From assembly GCA_026018925.1 (NCBI GenBank), contig JAKSZU010000009.1:83755407-83819406 (forward strand): 64,000 nucleotides of DNA. The letters run 5' to 3'. The translations under genes and the position numbers were made by a program. The DNA comes from Tupaia tana. Taxonomy: Eukaryota; Chordata; Mammalia; Scandentia; Tupaiidae. This document shows positions 1-13,035 of the stretch, piece by piece (the first letter of the stretch is position 1; each line of letters opens with the position of its first letter). Under the pieces are notes generated by a model, which was given only the letters and a program-made list of their open reading frames with translations, did not search any database and was not told where the DNA came from.

Positions 1-78
1 AGCGCACGCGCCCTATAGCAAAAAAAAAAAAAAAAAAAAAACCTCTCCAAATAAAGAAAAAATAAATAAATAAATAAA
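1..78 (+). mobile_element. SINE-A (tRNA-derived), 3' end only
   Basis: The window opens inside the tail module of the young SINE family seen throughout. It has the terminal GCGCACGCGCCCTATAGC motif, an A-run, the ACCTCTCC motif and an A-rich AAAT-type tail. The tRNA-like 5' half lies upstream of the window. The A-run before ACCTCTCC is about 20 nt, longer than the usual 4-6. Confidence 0.85.
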
Positions 79-79
79 A

Positions 80-842
80 CCCAGAAACCCTAAACTGTTG
101 CCTATTGGAAACATACTTCATGAATAAAAACATACATAGACTGAAAGTGAAGGGTTGGAAAAAGGTTTTCCATACAAATGGAAACCCCGAAAGAGCTGGA
201 GTCACAATACTAATTTCTGACAAAATAGGCTATAAAACAAAAACTCTTCAAAGAGACAAAGAAGGGCACTATATAGTAGTAAAAGGCTAATAAATCAGGA
301 AGATACAACACTTATAAATATCTATGCATCTAACACAGGAACACCCAAATATGTGAACGAAAGACTGTTAGATCTAAAGGGGAGATAGACTGCAACACAC
401 TAATTGTTGGAAATCTAAACACTGCACTATTCCCCCCTGGACAAATCATCTAGACAAGAAAAAAAAAAAAGGTAAAGAGATAAAGGATCTAAATTATATC
501 ATAAACCAAATGGACTTAGCAGACATCTATAGAACTTTCCATCTAAAAACCATGAGAAAAATTTTTTCTTACCCCACATAGAACCTTTTCAAAGATTGAT
601 CACATCATAGGGCACAGGACAGGGCTTTACAGATTTAAAGACATCGAAACTATGTCCAGTGTATTCTGCGACAATTATAGAATTAAACTAGTGTTTAATT
701 TGAAGAGAAATCCTCAAAAATAAACAAATACATGGAACCTAAATAACCTACACCTGAATGAACCCAAAACTACTGAGGAAATAAAGACTGAAATCAAAAG
801 ATTCATGAAAGTCAATGAGAATGAGGACACACATTTGCATGA
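80..842 (+). mobile_element. L1 fragment, ORF2 endonuclease region
   Basis: Sense-strand L1 ORF2 N-terminal (endonuclease) sequence, recognisable by comparison with the longer copies in this window. It reads through the segments equivalent to [36 protein letters not shown] and, further on, the endonuclease C-terminal part. Only 61 codons remain open (105-290); frameshifts and stops follow, including an A-run near 460. It begins directly after a SINE tail and ends where the T-rich 3' end of the next, oppositely oriented L1 starts. I see no continuation on the far side of that element, so the rest was deleted or lies elsewhere. Confidence 0.8.
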
Positions 843-1159
843 TCTTTGTTTTTTTTTGTTTGTTTCTTTTTTTATTTTTTCATTTCATTTTCTTCCATAC
901 ATTCAATCACATTATTATTTGTCTTACAAAATGGATATTTCAACAGGTGAACACCTCTCCCCAGCACCATCATTAAAACCACGAAACATCTTCAACAGGT
1001 AGTACCACACATCGTTGTGCCATTAATGCTTTTCCTCCCTGTCCCTCCCCCAAATGTTCTTCCTCAGACCCTCCTCTTTCACACACACTATATCTGGAAT
1101 TTACATCTGTATACTGCATTTCTATATCCTCTAGACAATTAGTTTCAGTCATAGAGTGC

Positions 1160-4100
1160 AGACACTCGGTATATATTAAGTGGGAACATACAATTCCTCT
1201 CCTTCATAGTAGGGCTTGCTTCTCTCAGCAGTAAGTCTTCCATATTCATCCACTTCCTGTCAAAAGCCAGGGTTTTGTTGTTTTTTATGGATGGATAGTA
1301 TTCCTTTGAATATATGTGCCACAGTTTTTTTAACCATTCATCAGTTCATGGGCATTTGGGTTGCTTCCATGACTTAGCAATCGTGAAAAGTGCCACAATA
1401 AACATCGATGTGCAAGCACTTTTCCGATAAAGTATTCTTCTGTCCTTTGGGTAGATACCAAGGAGTGGGATTGCTGGATCACATGGTAGTTCTAACTGTA
1501 GATTTTTGAGGAATCTCCAAATTGTTCTCCACAGTGGTTGGACCAATTTACATTCCCACCAGCAGTGTAAGAGAGTTCCCTTTTCACCACACCCTCGCCA
1601 GGACTTATCATTTTTTATTTTTTAATCTTAGACGTTCTGACTGGGGCTAGGAGATATCTCATTGTTGTTTTGATCTGGATTTATCTTATAATGAGGGATG
1701 TTGAGCATTTTTTCATATGCCGTTTAGCTATTCGTATGTCATCTTTAGAGAGTGGTTTTTTCAACTTATTCCCCATCTTTTGATAGGATTGATTGTCTTT
1801 TTCCAGAACAGCTGCTTGAGTTCCTTGTGAATTTTGGTGATCAGTCCCTTATCTGACGCATAGTTTACAAAAATATTTTCCCATTCTGAGGGCTGTCTAT
1901 TCACACTAATCACTGTGTCTTTTGCCATGCAGAAACTTCTTAGTCTGATGTAATCCCACTTGTCTATTTTGGGGATTATTGACTGTGCGTTGGGAGTCTT
2001 ATTTAAGAAGTCTTTCCCTACCCCAATGTCTCCCAGAGTTTCCCCGGTGTTTTCCAGGAGCAGTTTTATAGTTTGAGGTCTTAGATTTAGATCTTTGATC
2101 CACCATGACTTTATTTTTGTCAGAGGTGAAAGGTAAGGGTTCAGATTCATCTTTCTGCAAGTGGAGATCCAGTTTTGCCAGCACCATTTGCTGAAGAGGT
2201 TTCCTTTTCCCACTGGATTGACTGGTACCCTTTGTCAAAAATCAGTTGGCTGTAAGTTTGAGCATTCATTTCTAGGGACTCTATTCTGTTCCATTGGTCC
2301 ACCTCTCTGTTTCTGTGCCAGTACCATGCTGTTTTAATTACCACAGCTTTGTAGTGTATTTTTGGGTCAGGGAGTGAGATGCCACCCATTCCACTCTTCT
2401 TGTGCAGAACTGTTTTGGCAATACGGGGTCTCTTATGATTTCAGACAAACTTTATGATGGTCTTTCCTAGATCTGTGAAGAATGTGTCTGGTGCTTTGAT
2501 TGGCATTGCATTAAATAGGTAGAATAATTTGGGTAGAATTGCCATTTTAATTATATTAATTATTCCAATCCAGGAACATGGGATGTCCTTCCACTTTTTT
2601 GTGTCATTTTCAATTTCTTTTTTTTATCTTCTCATAGTTTTCCTTGTGGAGGTCTTTAACTTCTTTGGTTAGATTTATCCCTAAGTGTCTTACACTTTTT
2701 GTGGCTATGGTAAATGGAACAACTTTTTTCAGTTCTATCTCAGTCTGCCTGTTGTTCATATACAGAAATGCAATAGATTTCTGGATATTAATTTTGTATC
2801 CTGAAACTTTACTGTATTCATGTATTACTTCCAGAAATTTTTTTTTATGGAAACCATTGGGTCTTTCATGTATACAATCATGACATCTGCAAATAGAGAG
2901 AATTTCACCTCTTATTTTCCTATTTGAATGCCTTTTATTTTTTACTCTTTTCTGATCGCACTGGCCAGGACTTCCAGTACTATATTGAAGAGGAGTGGAG
3001 AAAGTGGACATCCTTGTCTTGTACCCATTTTTAGTGGAAACGATTTCAGATTTTCTCCATTGAGGATGATGTTCACTATGGGTTTTTCATAGATAGCTTT
3101 TATTGTGTTGAGAAATGACCCTTCTATGCCAATTTTGCTGAGAGTCTTGATCATGAAGGGATGTTGTATCTTATCAAATGCTTTTTCTGCATCAATCGAT
3201 ATGACCATATGGTTTTTATCTTTCTTCCTATTAATATGGTGTATTACATTTATGTTTTTGCGTATGTTAAACCAACCTTGCATTCCTGGGATAAAGCCAA
3301 CCTGATCATGATGTATAATCTTTTTTATAAGCTGTTGTATACGATTTGCTAATACCTTGTTGAGAATCTTTGCATCTACATTCATCAGGGATATTGGTCT
3401 ATAGTTTTCCTTCCTTGTCCTGTCCTTATCTGTTTTAAGGATAAGGGTGATAGAGGCTTCATAGAATGAATTAGGGAGAGATTCACCCTTCTGTATCTTT
3501 AGAAATAACTTGAGCAGAATGGGGGTTAACTCTTCTTTGAAAGTTTTATAGAATTCAGAGGTGAATCCATCAGGGCCAGGGCTTTTCTTTGTTGGGAGGT
3601 TATTTATAACTGATTCGATCTCCTGGCTTGTTATGGACCTATTCAGACTTTCTATATCCTCCTTGCTCAATCTAGGTAGATTATATGTGCCCAGGAATTT
3701 GTCCATCTCATCCAGATTGTCTTGATTCTTGGCATACAGTTGTTCATAGTATCCTCTAATGATGTTCTGTATTTCTACTTTGTCTGTTGTTATATTTCCT
3801 GCTTCATTGCAGATTTGATTCACCTGGTTCTTTTCTCTCTTCTTCTTAGTAAGTCTCACTAGTGTCGTATCAATTTTGTTTATCTTTTCAAAGAACCAGC
3901 TTTTACTTTCATTTATCTTCTGTATAGTTTGTTTATTTTCTATTTTATTTTCTATTTCATTTATTTTTGCTCGGATCTTTATTATTTCCTTTCTCCTGGA
4001 GTTTTGTGGATCTTTTTGCTGTTTCTTTTCCAATTCTGTGAGGCATGATGTTAAGTGATCCATTTGCCTTCTTTCCATCTTCCTCTTATGTGCACTAATT

Positions 4101-5013
4101 GCTATGAACTTCCCTCTTATGACTGCTTTAGCAGTGTCCCAAAGATTATGGAAACTCATGTCCTCGTTGTCATTGGTTTCCATGAATCTTTTGATTTCAG
4201 TATTTATTTCTTCAGTAGTTGTGGAGTCATTCAGGAGTAGGATGTTAAGTTTCCATATATTTGAGTATTTTTGAGGATTTCTCTTGAAATTAAACTCAAG
4301 TTTAATTCCATCATGGTCAGAGAAGTTGCTGGCTATAGTTTCTATGCCTTTGAATCTGTAGAGGCTTGCTTTGTGCCCTATGATGTGGTCAATCTTCGAG
4401 AATGTTCCATGTGGCAGCGAGAAAAAAGCGTATCTCGAGGTTTTGGGATGGAAAGTTATATAGATATCTGTTAAGTCCATTTGATTTATGATATCATTTA
4501 GATCCTTTATCTCATTACCTATTTTTTGTCTAGATGATCTGTCCAGAGGGAATAGTGCAGTGTTGAGGTCTCCAACAATTAGTGTGTTGCAGTCTATCTC
4601 CCCTTTTAGATCTAGCAGTCTTTCCTTCAGATATTTGGGTGCTCCTGTGTTAGGCGTATAGACATTAATAAGCATTATATCTTCTTGATCGATTGACCCT
4701 TTTACTACAATAGAGTGCCCTTCTTTGTCTCTTCGAATAGCTTTTATTTCAAAGCCTATTTTGTCAGAGATAGTATTGTGACTCCAGCTCTTTTTTGCTT
4801 CCCATTTGCATGGAAAATCTTTTTCCAGCCCTTCACTTTCAGTCTATGTATATCTTTATCCATGAAGTGAGATTCCTGTAGGCAACAGATAGAGGGTTTT
4901 TGTTTTTTAATCCACTCAGCCAGTCTGTGTCTCTTGATTGGCGAATTTAATCTATTAACATTCAATGTTATTATCTATGTTACTGGATCTGTCCCGACGT
5001 TTAAGTTGGCCAT
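1160..5013 (-). pseudogene. L1-A ORF2 (endonuclease-reverse transcriptase), broken
   Basis: L1 ORF2 encodes the endonuclease that nicks target DNA and the reverse transcriptase that copies L1 RNA there. The start is taken as the ATG at 5013 (MANLNVG-type N-terminus), shortly after the ORF1 stop. An in-frame TAG follows 12 codons later. The best open stretch is 4675-2942 (577 codons). It holds the endonuclease motifs [21 protein letters not shown] and SDHDG and the reverse transcriptase motifs SPGPDG and [14 protein letters not shown]. Frameshifts then scatter the FADD-proximal region, thumb and Cys-rich C-terminus over other frames (3011-2610, 2389-2147, 2213-1761, 1546-1346). The protein is therefore non-functional, although every domain is recognisable. 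Confidence 0.88.
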
Positions 5014-5058
5014 TGTCTTAGTTGCCTTTTACTCCTTTGTTTCTGGCTGTTACTTCTT

Positions 5059-6624
<1,566 letters not shown>

Positions 6625-6791
6625 TCAGCTGCACAAAGAAAAGTGTCTCCTTCTTCGCAGGTGTTTCAGTGAAAGGGATGATCCCAGAGAGTCTTAAAAT
6701 ACTAGAATATTTCAGAACTGTAATTCTAGACCCATCTAAACTTCCATAGAAGGTGGAGATAAGAGGAGTAAAGACCAAGTAAGTAGGAGGA

Positions 6792-6847
6792 AAATAATAA
6801 AATAAAAAATAAAATAAAATAAAATAAAATAAAATAAAATAAAATAA
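6792..6847. repeat. (AAAAT)n microsatellite
   Basis: About eleven near-perfect AAAAT/AAATA units within the 5' leader region of L1-A. It sits directly next to the first promoter-like monomer. Confidence 0.9.
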
Positions 6848-6849
6848 AG

Positions 6850-7174
6850 AAAAGGAGAGAAAAAAAAAGTGTACCTGGCTGACAGGGGTTTCTGGCCTGG
6901 GAGTCTGGGGCTGGAGCTTCAGGGGGCAGTCCTCCCTTGCAGTTCCTCACCCAGGTGTAGAAAGATGGGAGTGGGGTGTCTGTAGGTCTAAGTGCCTTCC
7001 TATGTGCTAGTGAGAAAGAGAGAAATTTACAAATGAAAGAAGAGGAGAAGGAGAGAAAAAAAGTGTTCATGGTTGACAGGGGTTTCTGGCCTGGGGGTCT
7101 GGGGCTGGAGCTTCAGGGGGCAGTCCTCTCTTGCAGTTCCTGGCCCAGGGGTCGAAAGATGGGAGTGGGGTCAA
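6850..7174 (-). promoter_or_regulatory. L1-A 5' UTR tandem monomers (period about 194 bp)
   Basis: Two direct copies of a GC-richer unit. Each has a purine-rich GAAAAGGAGAGAAAAA block followed by about 105 bp containing GGGGTTTCTGGCCTGGG, TCTGGGGCTGGAGCTTCAGG and AAAGATGGGAGTGGGGT (equivalent points at 6868 and 7062). The outer unit is truncated at 7174. Position and arrangement, at the 5' end of an L1 immediately before ORF1, match the monomer-type promoters known from some mammalian L1 lineages. Promoter activity is inferred. Confidence 0.65.
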
Positions 7175-7175
7175 T

Positions 7176-7795
7176 ACTTTGGTTTTTGAGGAACTTCTGT
7201 ACTATTTTCCATAATGAATTTTAATAAGCTTATTTGTTTATTTTCTTATTGAGTTCTTTGAGTTTCTTGTATATTCTGGGTATTGATACCTTGTTGAACG
7301 TATAGTTTGCAAATATTTCCCCCATCCTTTAGGTTGTCTCATAACTCTGTTGATTATTTTACTTATTGTGAAGAAAGTTTTTTAGTTTGATATTATCTGT
7401 TTGTCTGTTTTTGCTTTTGTGGCTTGTGCTTTTAAGGTTTTATTCAAAAACTTTTTGCCTAAACTAATGTTATGATGTGTTTACCTTATGTTTTCTTGTA
7501 ACAGTTTTACATTTTTGGGTCTTGTATGTAAGTATTTAATTAATTTTGAGTTGAATTTAATGTAGTTAGAAATAGGGATTTAGTTTTATTATTCTGGGTA
7601 TGGATGTCCAGTTTTCTCAGCACTTTTTATTAAAGAGACTGTCTTTTCCTCAATGGATGTTCTTTCAACCTTTGCTGAAAATTTACTGGCTGCATATTTG
7701 TGAATTTATTTCTGAGTTCTTTATTCTATTTCTTTGGTTTATGTGTCTTTTTTCCCACCAGTTCTATGTTTTTTTTTATTGTATATGACATAATT
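7176..7795 (-). mobile_element. Ancient L1 fragment, ORF2 C-terminal part
   Basis: Strongly diverged minus-strand L1 ORF2. It opens with TTTTTGAGGAACTTCTGTACT (the reverse of the segment before the Cys-rich C-terminus). It then passes TTGAGTTCTTTGAGTTTCTTG and the GTCCAGTTTTCTCAGCA segment. No long reading frame survives. Confidence 0.7.
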
Positions 7796-9152
7796 TTTTA
7801 TATGAAAAATCTAAAGACCTCATCAAAAGTCTGTCAAAACTGATATACAAATTCATTAAAATTGCATGATGCAAATATAACATTCAAAAATTAGTAGCAT
7901 TTTATATGCTAATAGTAAACTTGCTTTGAATAATTTTTTAAAAGTTATATTTATAATATATTCAAAGAAAATAGAATATCTAGGAATAAATTTTGTAAAG
8001 GAGTTAAAAGCTCCCTATAATAAAAACTATCAAACACTGATTAAAGTAATTAGAAAAAAAATAACAAAATTGAAAAATATCCATGTCCATGGACTGGAAG
8101 AATCAATATTGTTAGACTGTCCATACTACTGAAGCAGTCTACAGATTCAATGTAATCCCTATCAATATAACAATGCATTTTTCACACATATATTTTAAAA
8201 AGCATAAAATTTATATGGAACTACAAAAAACCTCAAACAGCCAGAGAAATCTTGAACAAAAATAAAGTTGTAAGCAGCATAGTATGAATTTCAGAATATA
8301 CTACAAAGCTAAAATAAATAAAGAGGCATTTAAAAATACTCTTTAGAGAAATTTATATTTATTTATATTTCTTATAAATAGGGGAATCTTTACATGGAGA
8401 CACAGAATTCTTGGGTTACAAACTGAAAAAAGATTTAATACTACCTCACATCCTTTCAAGATCAGTGGATAACATTTGCAGATGATATAATTTACATATA
8501 CAAGCCCCTAATCTTTATAGAACTGATAAATAAATTCAGTAAGGTTTTAAGATGCAATATCAACATATAAAACTCTATAATGTTAGTAATGTTTTTATAC
8601 ACCAATAATGAGAGTGCTTAATCCTAACTACTAAACCATCAGAGAACACGAATAATTGAATAGTTGAAAAGAAATAAAGCAATACCTTTTGCAATAGCTA
8701 CAAAGAAAATTAAATATATAGAAATAAATTTAACCAAAGAGGTGAAAAATCCCAATAATTAATATTTTAAACCACTAAATAGAGATATTTAAGAGACATA
8801 GCAAAGAAAATAATGTTTGTGGGTTGGGAGAATTAATATTGTTAAGATGTCTATACTACTGAAACAATCTTCAGATTTCATGAAGTACTTGGAAAAAGAG
8901 CAATAATATTCTTCACAGAAATGGAAAAGTTTCATAAAATTTTATGACTAATTCAAAACCTCAAATAGCAAAAAAATAAAAAATCTGAAGCAAAAAGAAT
9001 GGAGCTGGTGGCATTATACTACTGGATTTCCAAATATAATATAAAACCGTAGTAACAAAAATAGCATTGTACTGCAGAAAAACAGACACAGACTGATGGA
9101 ATACAATAAAGAGCCAGAAATAAATCAGATATATAAAGCTAGCTTATTTTTT

Positions 9153-9316
9153 CAATAATTATTTAATTGTATTTATTATTGTTATTATCTTTATTAAACT
9201 GGATCAGAGAGTGACTGAGAGAGAATAAGAAATCAAGCCACTGAATCTGGAATTTGAACTGTGTTCAACCATGTGAAAGTCAAGTGCCTTAACAACCATG
9301 CCACCTGCCAGCCACA
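9153..9316 (-). mobile_element. SINE-B (older tRNA-derived SINE)
   Basis: Reverse-oriented, about 165 bp. Read on the minus strand it starts GTGGCTGGCAGGTGGCATGG, has a degenerate B-box-like AGTTCAAATTCC and ends in a TC-rich stretch and an A/T-rich tail. Flanking direct repeats share a perfect 12-bp core, AGCTTATTTTTT (9141-9152 and 9321-9332). It is shorter and more diverged than SINE-A, and homologous to it over the tRNA-like part. Confidence 0.7.
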
Positions 9317-9443
9317 AGTCAGCTTATTTTTTGGTAAAGGTGCCCAAAACATCCATTGGTGAAGAGTGAGTCTCTTCAATAAATGATGCTGAAAAACTTG
9401 GCAACTATATCTCTATGTTTCACCATATAAAAAAAAAAAACAA

Positions 9444-9722
9444 GGGACCAGCAGTTAACACAATAACTATGTCGCTGGGCTCCCATGTAGTGGACTGCAG
9501 TTCGAGTCCTGTACCTGGTGACTTGAACTCACGCCAGGCGTGTGTGTGCATGCCAATTGGGAGGAGAATGGAGGAGAAGGGATTGCAGCATGGCCATCCC
9601 CCTGGGGAGTGATTTCTTACTTTCTGTCTCTCTGTCTCTCTCTGTCTTTCTGGCAAGCACACACAACCTATATAGCAAAAACCTCTCCAAAAAAAAAAAA
9701 AGAAAAAAAGAAAGAAAAAAAA
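9444..9722 (+). mobile_element. SINE-A copy
   Basis: Complete: GGGACCAGCAGTTA head, B-box-like GTTCGAGTCCTG, TCTGTCTC tract, CCTATATAGC motif and a mixed AAAG tail. Inserted in ancient L1. Confidence 0.88.
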
Positions 9723-10192
9723 TCAAGTCCAAATGGGTTAAAGACTTAAGGATAAAACCTGAAATTACAGAGGCATGAAGGGAAATGCTTTAGGACATTG
9801 GTACAAGCAAAGAAATCTTAAAGAATACCTCAAAATCACAGGCCAGTACTTATCTTTTTTTTTTTTTTTTAATCTTAGCCATTCTGACTGAAGTTAGGTA
9901 ATATCTCATTGTGATTTTGATCTGCATCTCCATTATGATGAGGAATGTTGAACATTTTTTCATATGCTTTTGGGCTATTCATATGTCTTCATAGAGAGCT
10001 GTTTAGCTCATTTTCCCATCTTTTAGTTGTGTCAATCATTTTTTTGGGGGGAGCGGGTAAAGTTCTTCAATTCCCTGTGTATTCTGGTTATCAGTCCCAT
10101 ATCAGAGACATTGTTTAAAAAATATTCTCCCATTATGAGGATTGTCGATTCACACTAACATCTGTTTCTTTGGCTGTCCAGAAATTTCTTTT

Positions 10193-10360
10193 TTTAAAAA
10201 AAATATTTTGTTTAATTTATTCATTTATTACTATTTTTTAGTTTTAACCAGAGAGAGAAAAACAGAGAAAGAGAGAAAGGAAGCTGCTAGGTCCAGGACT
10301 TAAACCGCAGTCAGCCATGTGGAAATCCAGTGCCTCAACCACCATGCCACTTGCCAGCCC
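10193..10360 (-). mobile_element. SINE-B copy
   Basis: Old family, reverse orientation: T-rich tail, GAGAGAAAAACAGAGAAAGAG tract, then the reverse of the tRNA-like head ending TTGCCAGCCC. Imperfect flanking repeat GAAATTTCTT / AGAACTTCTT. Confidence 0.7.
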
Positions 10361-10800
10361 TGGTCTAAGAACTTCTTAATCTGATATAATCCCACCTTTC
10401 TTTATTGGGATTATTGCCTGTGATTTGGGGTCTTATTTAAGAAATCTTTCCCTACTCTTATATCTCCCAGAGTTTTCCCCTATTAGTTTTATAGTGTGAG
10501 ATCTTAGGTTTAAATCTTTGACGCACTTTGAATTGATACTCATTACTGGTGAGAGATAGGGGTCCAGATTTATTTTTCTGCAGGTGAATGCTCAGTTTTC
10601 CAAAACCATTCACTAAAGAGATTTTTCTTTCTTTCCTGAATTGTCTATTTTGTTCCATTGATCCACATGTCTATTTTTATGCCAATACTATGCTCTTTTG
10701 ATTATCACAACTTTGTAATGTATTTTGGGACCAGGGACTGAGAGGCCTTTTCTTGCACAAAATGCTTTGCCAATACTGGGTCTTTTATGATTCTAATTTC

Positions 10801-11063
10801 TTTTTTTTTTTTTTTGAGAGGTTTTTGCTATAGGGCGCGTGCGCTCACCAGACAGACAGAGAGAGACAGAGAGACAGAAAGCAAGAAATCACCTGCCAGG
10901 GGGGATGGCCATGCCACAATCCCTTCTCCAGTCTCCTCTCGGGATCTTGGGCATGCACGCACACGCGCCTGGCATGAGTTTTAAGCCACCAGGTTCATGA
11001 TGTGAACCACAGTCAACTACATGGGAGTCCAGCGACCTAGCCATTACACTAACTGCTGGTCCC
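10801..11063 (-). mobile_element. SINE-A copy
   Basis: Complete, reverse orientation, from a 15-nt T run and GAGAGGTTTTTGCTATAGGG to AACTGCTGGTCCC. Target duplication ATGATTCTAATTTCT / ATGAGTCTAATTTCT (10788-10802, 11067-11081). Confidence 0.9.
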
Positions 11064-11399
11064 TCTATGAGTCTAATTTCTATGATTGTCTTTTCTAAAT
11101 CTGTGAAGACTGCCTCTGGTAATTCAAGTGTGATTGTGTTAAGTATGTAGATTAATTTAGATAGAACTGCCATTTTAATTATATTAATTATTCTGATGTA
11201 GGAACATGGGATATCCTTCCATTTTTTTGTGTCTTTTTTTTTTTTAGCTTTTTATAGTTTTCCTTTTAGAAGTCTTTGACTTTTTTGAATAGATTTATTC
11301 CTAGGTATCTTGTACTTTTTGTAGCTATGGTGAATGAAATTAGTTTCTCCTGCTCTTAAGTCAGCTTGTTGTTCATATATAGAAAAGCTGTAGATTTTT

Positions 11400-11595
11400 T
11401 AAAAGAATTATTTAATTTAATTAGTTTATTTATTTAAATTTTATCAGAAAGAAACAGAGTGAAAGAGAGAGAGAAAGAGAGAGCGAGAGAGAGAGATAGG
11501 GAAAGTGAGAAAGCAAGCCTCCAGGTCCAGGCCTCAAACCACAGTCAGCCATGTGGGATTCCAGCATTCTTATCAACAGTGCCACTTCTGGCCCC
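11400..11595 (-). mobile_element. SINE-B copy
   Basis: Old family, reverse orientation, with an expanded (GA)n tract (11459-11512) where the other copies have a short GAGA run. Target duplication around GCTGTAGATTTTT / GCTATAGATTTTT. Confidence 0.72.
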
Positions 11596-12435
11596 AAAAT
11601 GCTATAGATTTTTGTATATTGATTTTGTATCCTGTCACTTTACTATATTCATTTATTATTTGTAGGATTTTTTTGTGTGGATACCCTTGGGTCTTCTATG
11701 TGTACAATTATATAATCTGAAAAGAGAGATAATTTCACCTCTTTTTTCCCTATTTGAATGCCTTTTATTTTATTCACTTTTCTTGATTACATTGGCTAGG
11801 ACTTCCAGCATATTATTGAAAAGGAGTGGAAATAGTGGGTAGCCTTATCTTGAACCAGTTTTAGGCAGAAAAGCTTTCAGCTTCTATTAAATATGATGTT
11901 AGCTATAGGTTTTTTATAAATGGCCTTTATTGTGTTAAGAAATGTCCCTTCTAGAACAATTTTGCTGAGAGTCTTAATCATGAAGGAAGATTGTATTTTA
12001 TCAAATGCCTTTTCTGCATAAATTGAAATGTTCACATGTTCTTTAATCTTTCTGCTATATGGTATATTACATTTATGGTTTTGCTTATTTTGAGTCATCC
12101 TTGCATCACCTGAATAAAGCCTACCTGAACATGATGTATAATATTCTTTATATGTTTGTGGATAAAATTTTCTAATATCTTGTTGAAAATTTTTGTGTCT
12201 GTATTTACCATAGATATTAGTCTGTAGTTTTTCTTTCTTGTTATTTTTTATCTAGATGATTTGTCTAAAGAAGATAGTAGAGTGTTGAGATTACCAACAA
12301 TTAGTGTGATGCAGTCTATCTCTCCTTTTTGATCTATCAGTCTTTTCTTCATGTATTTGGATGTTCCTGTGTTGGGTGCATAGATACTTATATGCGTTAT
12401 ATCTTCTTTATGATTTAACCATTTTACTACTATAA

Positions 12436-12785
12436 AATAAATTAAAAGACTCCATTTTCATAACCAAAGGAAAGAAGGTAGTTTTCCTAAACTCCAGAGC
12501 AATATCTTACCCTCTTTGCAATGTGAAGTGACAGGCAAGGCTTCCTGTCCCACCAAACAAACATAAACAAAATCAATTGTGAAGAATGGTGAGACTCATT
12601 AGCTATAGACAGAAAGAAATCTCATAGTTCTCACCACTCCTAGAAAGTAACAAAGTAAGTTGACAGTAGAAAAGAGCCATAATCTGTCACTTAAGTTGGT
12701 TCCAACAGCAGCAACAAAGACTGTGTGAGTGTACTGAATGACCATTTCAGAAAGTCGTCAGGCTTTCCTTCTTAATAAAGACAGC
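12436..12785. other. Unassigned single-copy sequence
   Basis: About 350 bp with no similarity to other parts of the window, no reading frame of note and no tail or duplication. I recognise nothing in it. Confidence 0.5.
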
Positions 12786-12877
12786 AAGAGCTAGCAGGTA
12801 ATATGCTGGTTAAAGCACCAGATTTCACATGGCTGACTGTGTGATTTGAATCCCAGACCCAATGGCTTAAAAAACAT

Positions 12878-12916
<39 letters not shown>

Positions 12917-13035
12917 TTGCATGTTCAAAATCCCAAGAAGAGAATGGAAAAGAAAATGAGCCTTGACCATCCCCCTGGGAGATGATTTCTCACTATTTTT
13001 CTTTTTGCTGGTGAAAAACTAAACTGAAAAAAAAA
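12786..13035 (+). mobile_element. Degenerate SINE copy with internal (GT)n expansion
   Basis: It starts GAGCTAGCAGGTAATATGCTGGTTAAAGCACC (first part like SINE-B). It then follows SINE-A after the B box (CCCAGACCCAATGGCTTAA, GAGAATGGAAAAGAAAATGAG, CCATCCCCCTGGGAGATGATTTCTC). Where young copies have GTGTGCGTGCGTGCC it carries about 15 GT units (12880-12910). It links the two SINE families structurally. Confidence 0.7.
12880..12917. repeat. (GT)n microsatellite inside a SINE
   Basis: Uninterrupted GT dinucleotides followed by ATGTGTTTGCATG. It occupies the position of the GTGTGCGTGCGTG segment of SINE-A, so it probably grew from that seed. Confidence 0.9.

Larger units (their letters stand above)
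7796..9848 (+). mobile_element. Ancient L1 fragments, late ORF2 (host of two SINEs)
   Basis: Diverged plus-strand L1 ORF2 sequence: two overlapping passes through the reverse-transcriptase thumb region (near 7960-8340 and 8690-9136), then the later ORF2 part (9317-9441, 9723-9848). Recognisable strings include GAAATAAATTTAACCAAAGAGGTG, CATTGTACTGCAGAAAAACAGACA and GGTTAAAGACTTAAGG. The duplicated thumb region suggests two insertions or an internal rearrangement. It is interrupted by an old SINE (9153-9316) and a young SINE (9444-9722). Confidence 0.65.
9849..12435 (-). mobile_element. Older L1 (minus), ORF2 to 3' end, internally deleted
   Basis: Minus-strand L1 ORF2 from its C-terminal part (AATCTTAGCCATTCTGACTG, 9871) back through the palm (AATGCCTTTTATTTTATTCAC) and the region encoding [16 protein letters not shown] (12098-11877). 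Near 12247 it jumps directly to endonuclease sequence (TCTAGATGATTTGTCTAAAG...), so about 1 kb between the reverse transcriptase palm and the endonuclease is missing. Three SINEs sit inside it (10193-10360, 10801-11063, 11400-11595). Only short frames remain, so it is older than L1-A. Confidence 0.75.

Noticed and set aside
843-890. A target-site duplication for L1-A
   Set aside because: The left flank (CATGATCTTTG) and right flank (CAATACTTTGG) do not match beyond chance, so I do not claim one.
3105-3352. Plus-strand frames of 60-70 codons along L1-A, and similar ones along other minus-strand L1s
   Set aside because: They are antisense shadows recurring at the same position in every L1 copy (for example 3161, 33590, 36631).
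9601-9722. A CRISPR-like or direct-repeat array in TCTGTCTC/AAAG tracts
   Set aside because: These are the low-complexity tract and tail of one SINE. There are no spacer-repeat units, and the genome is mammalian.
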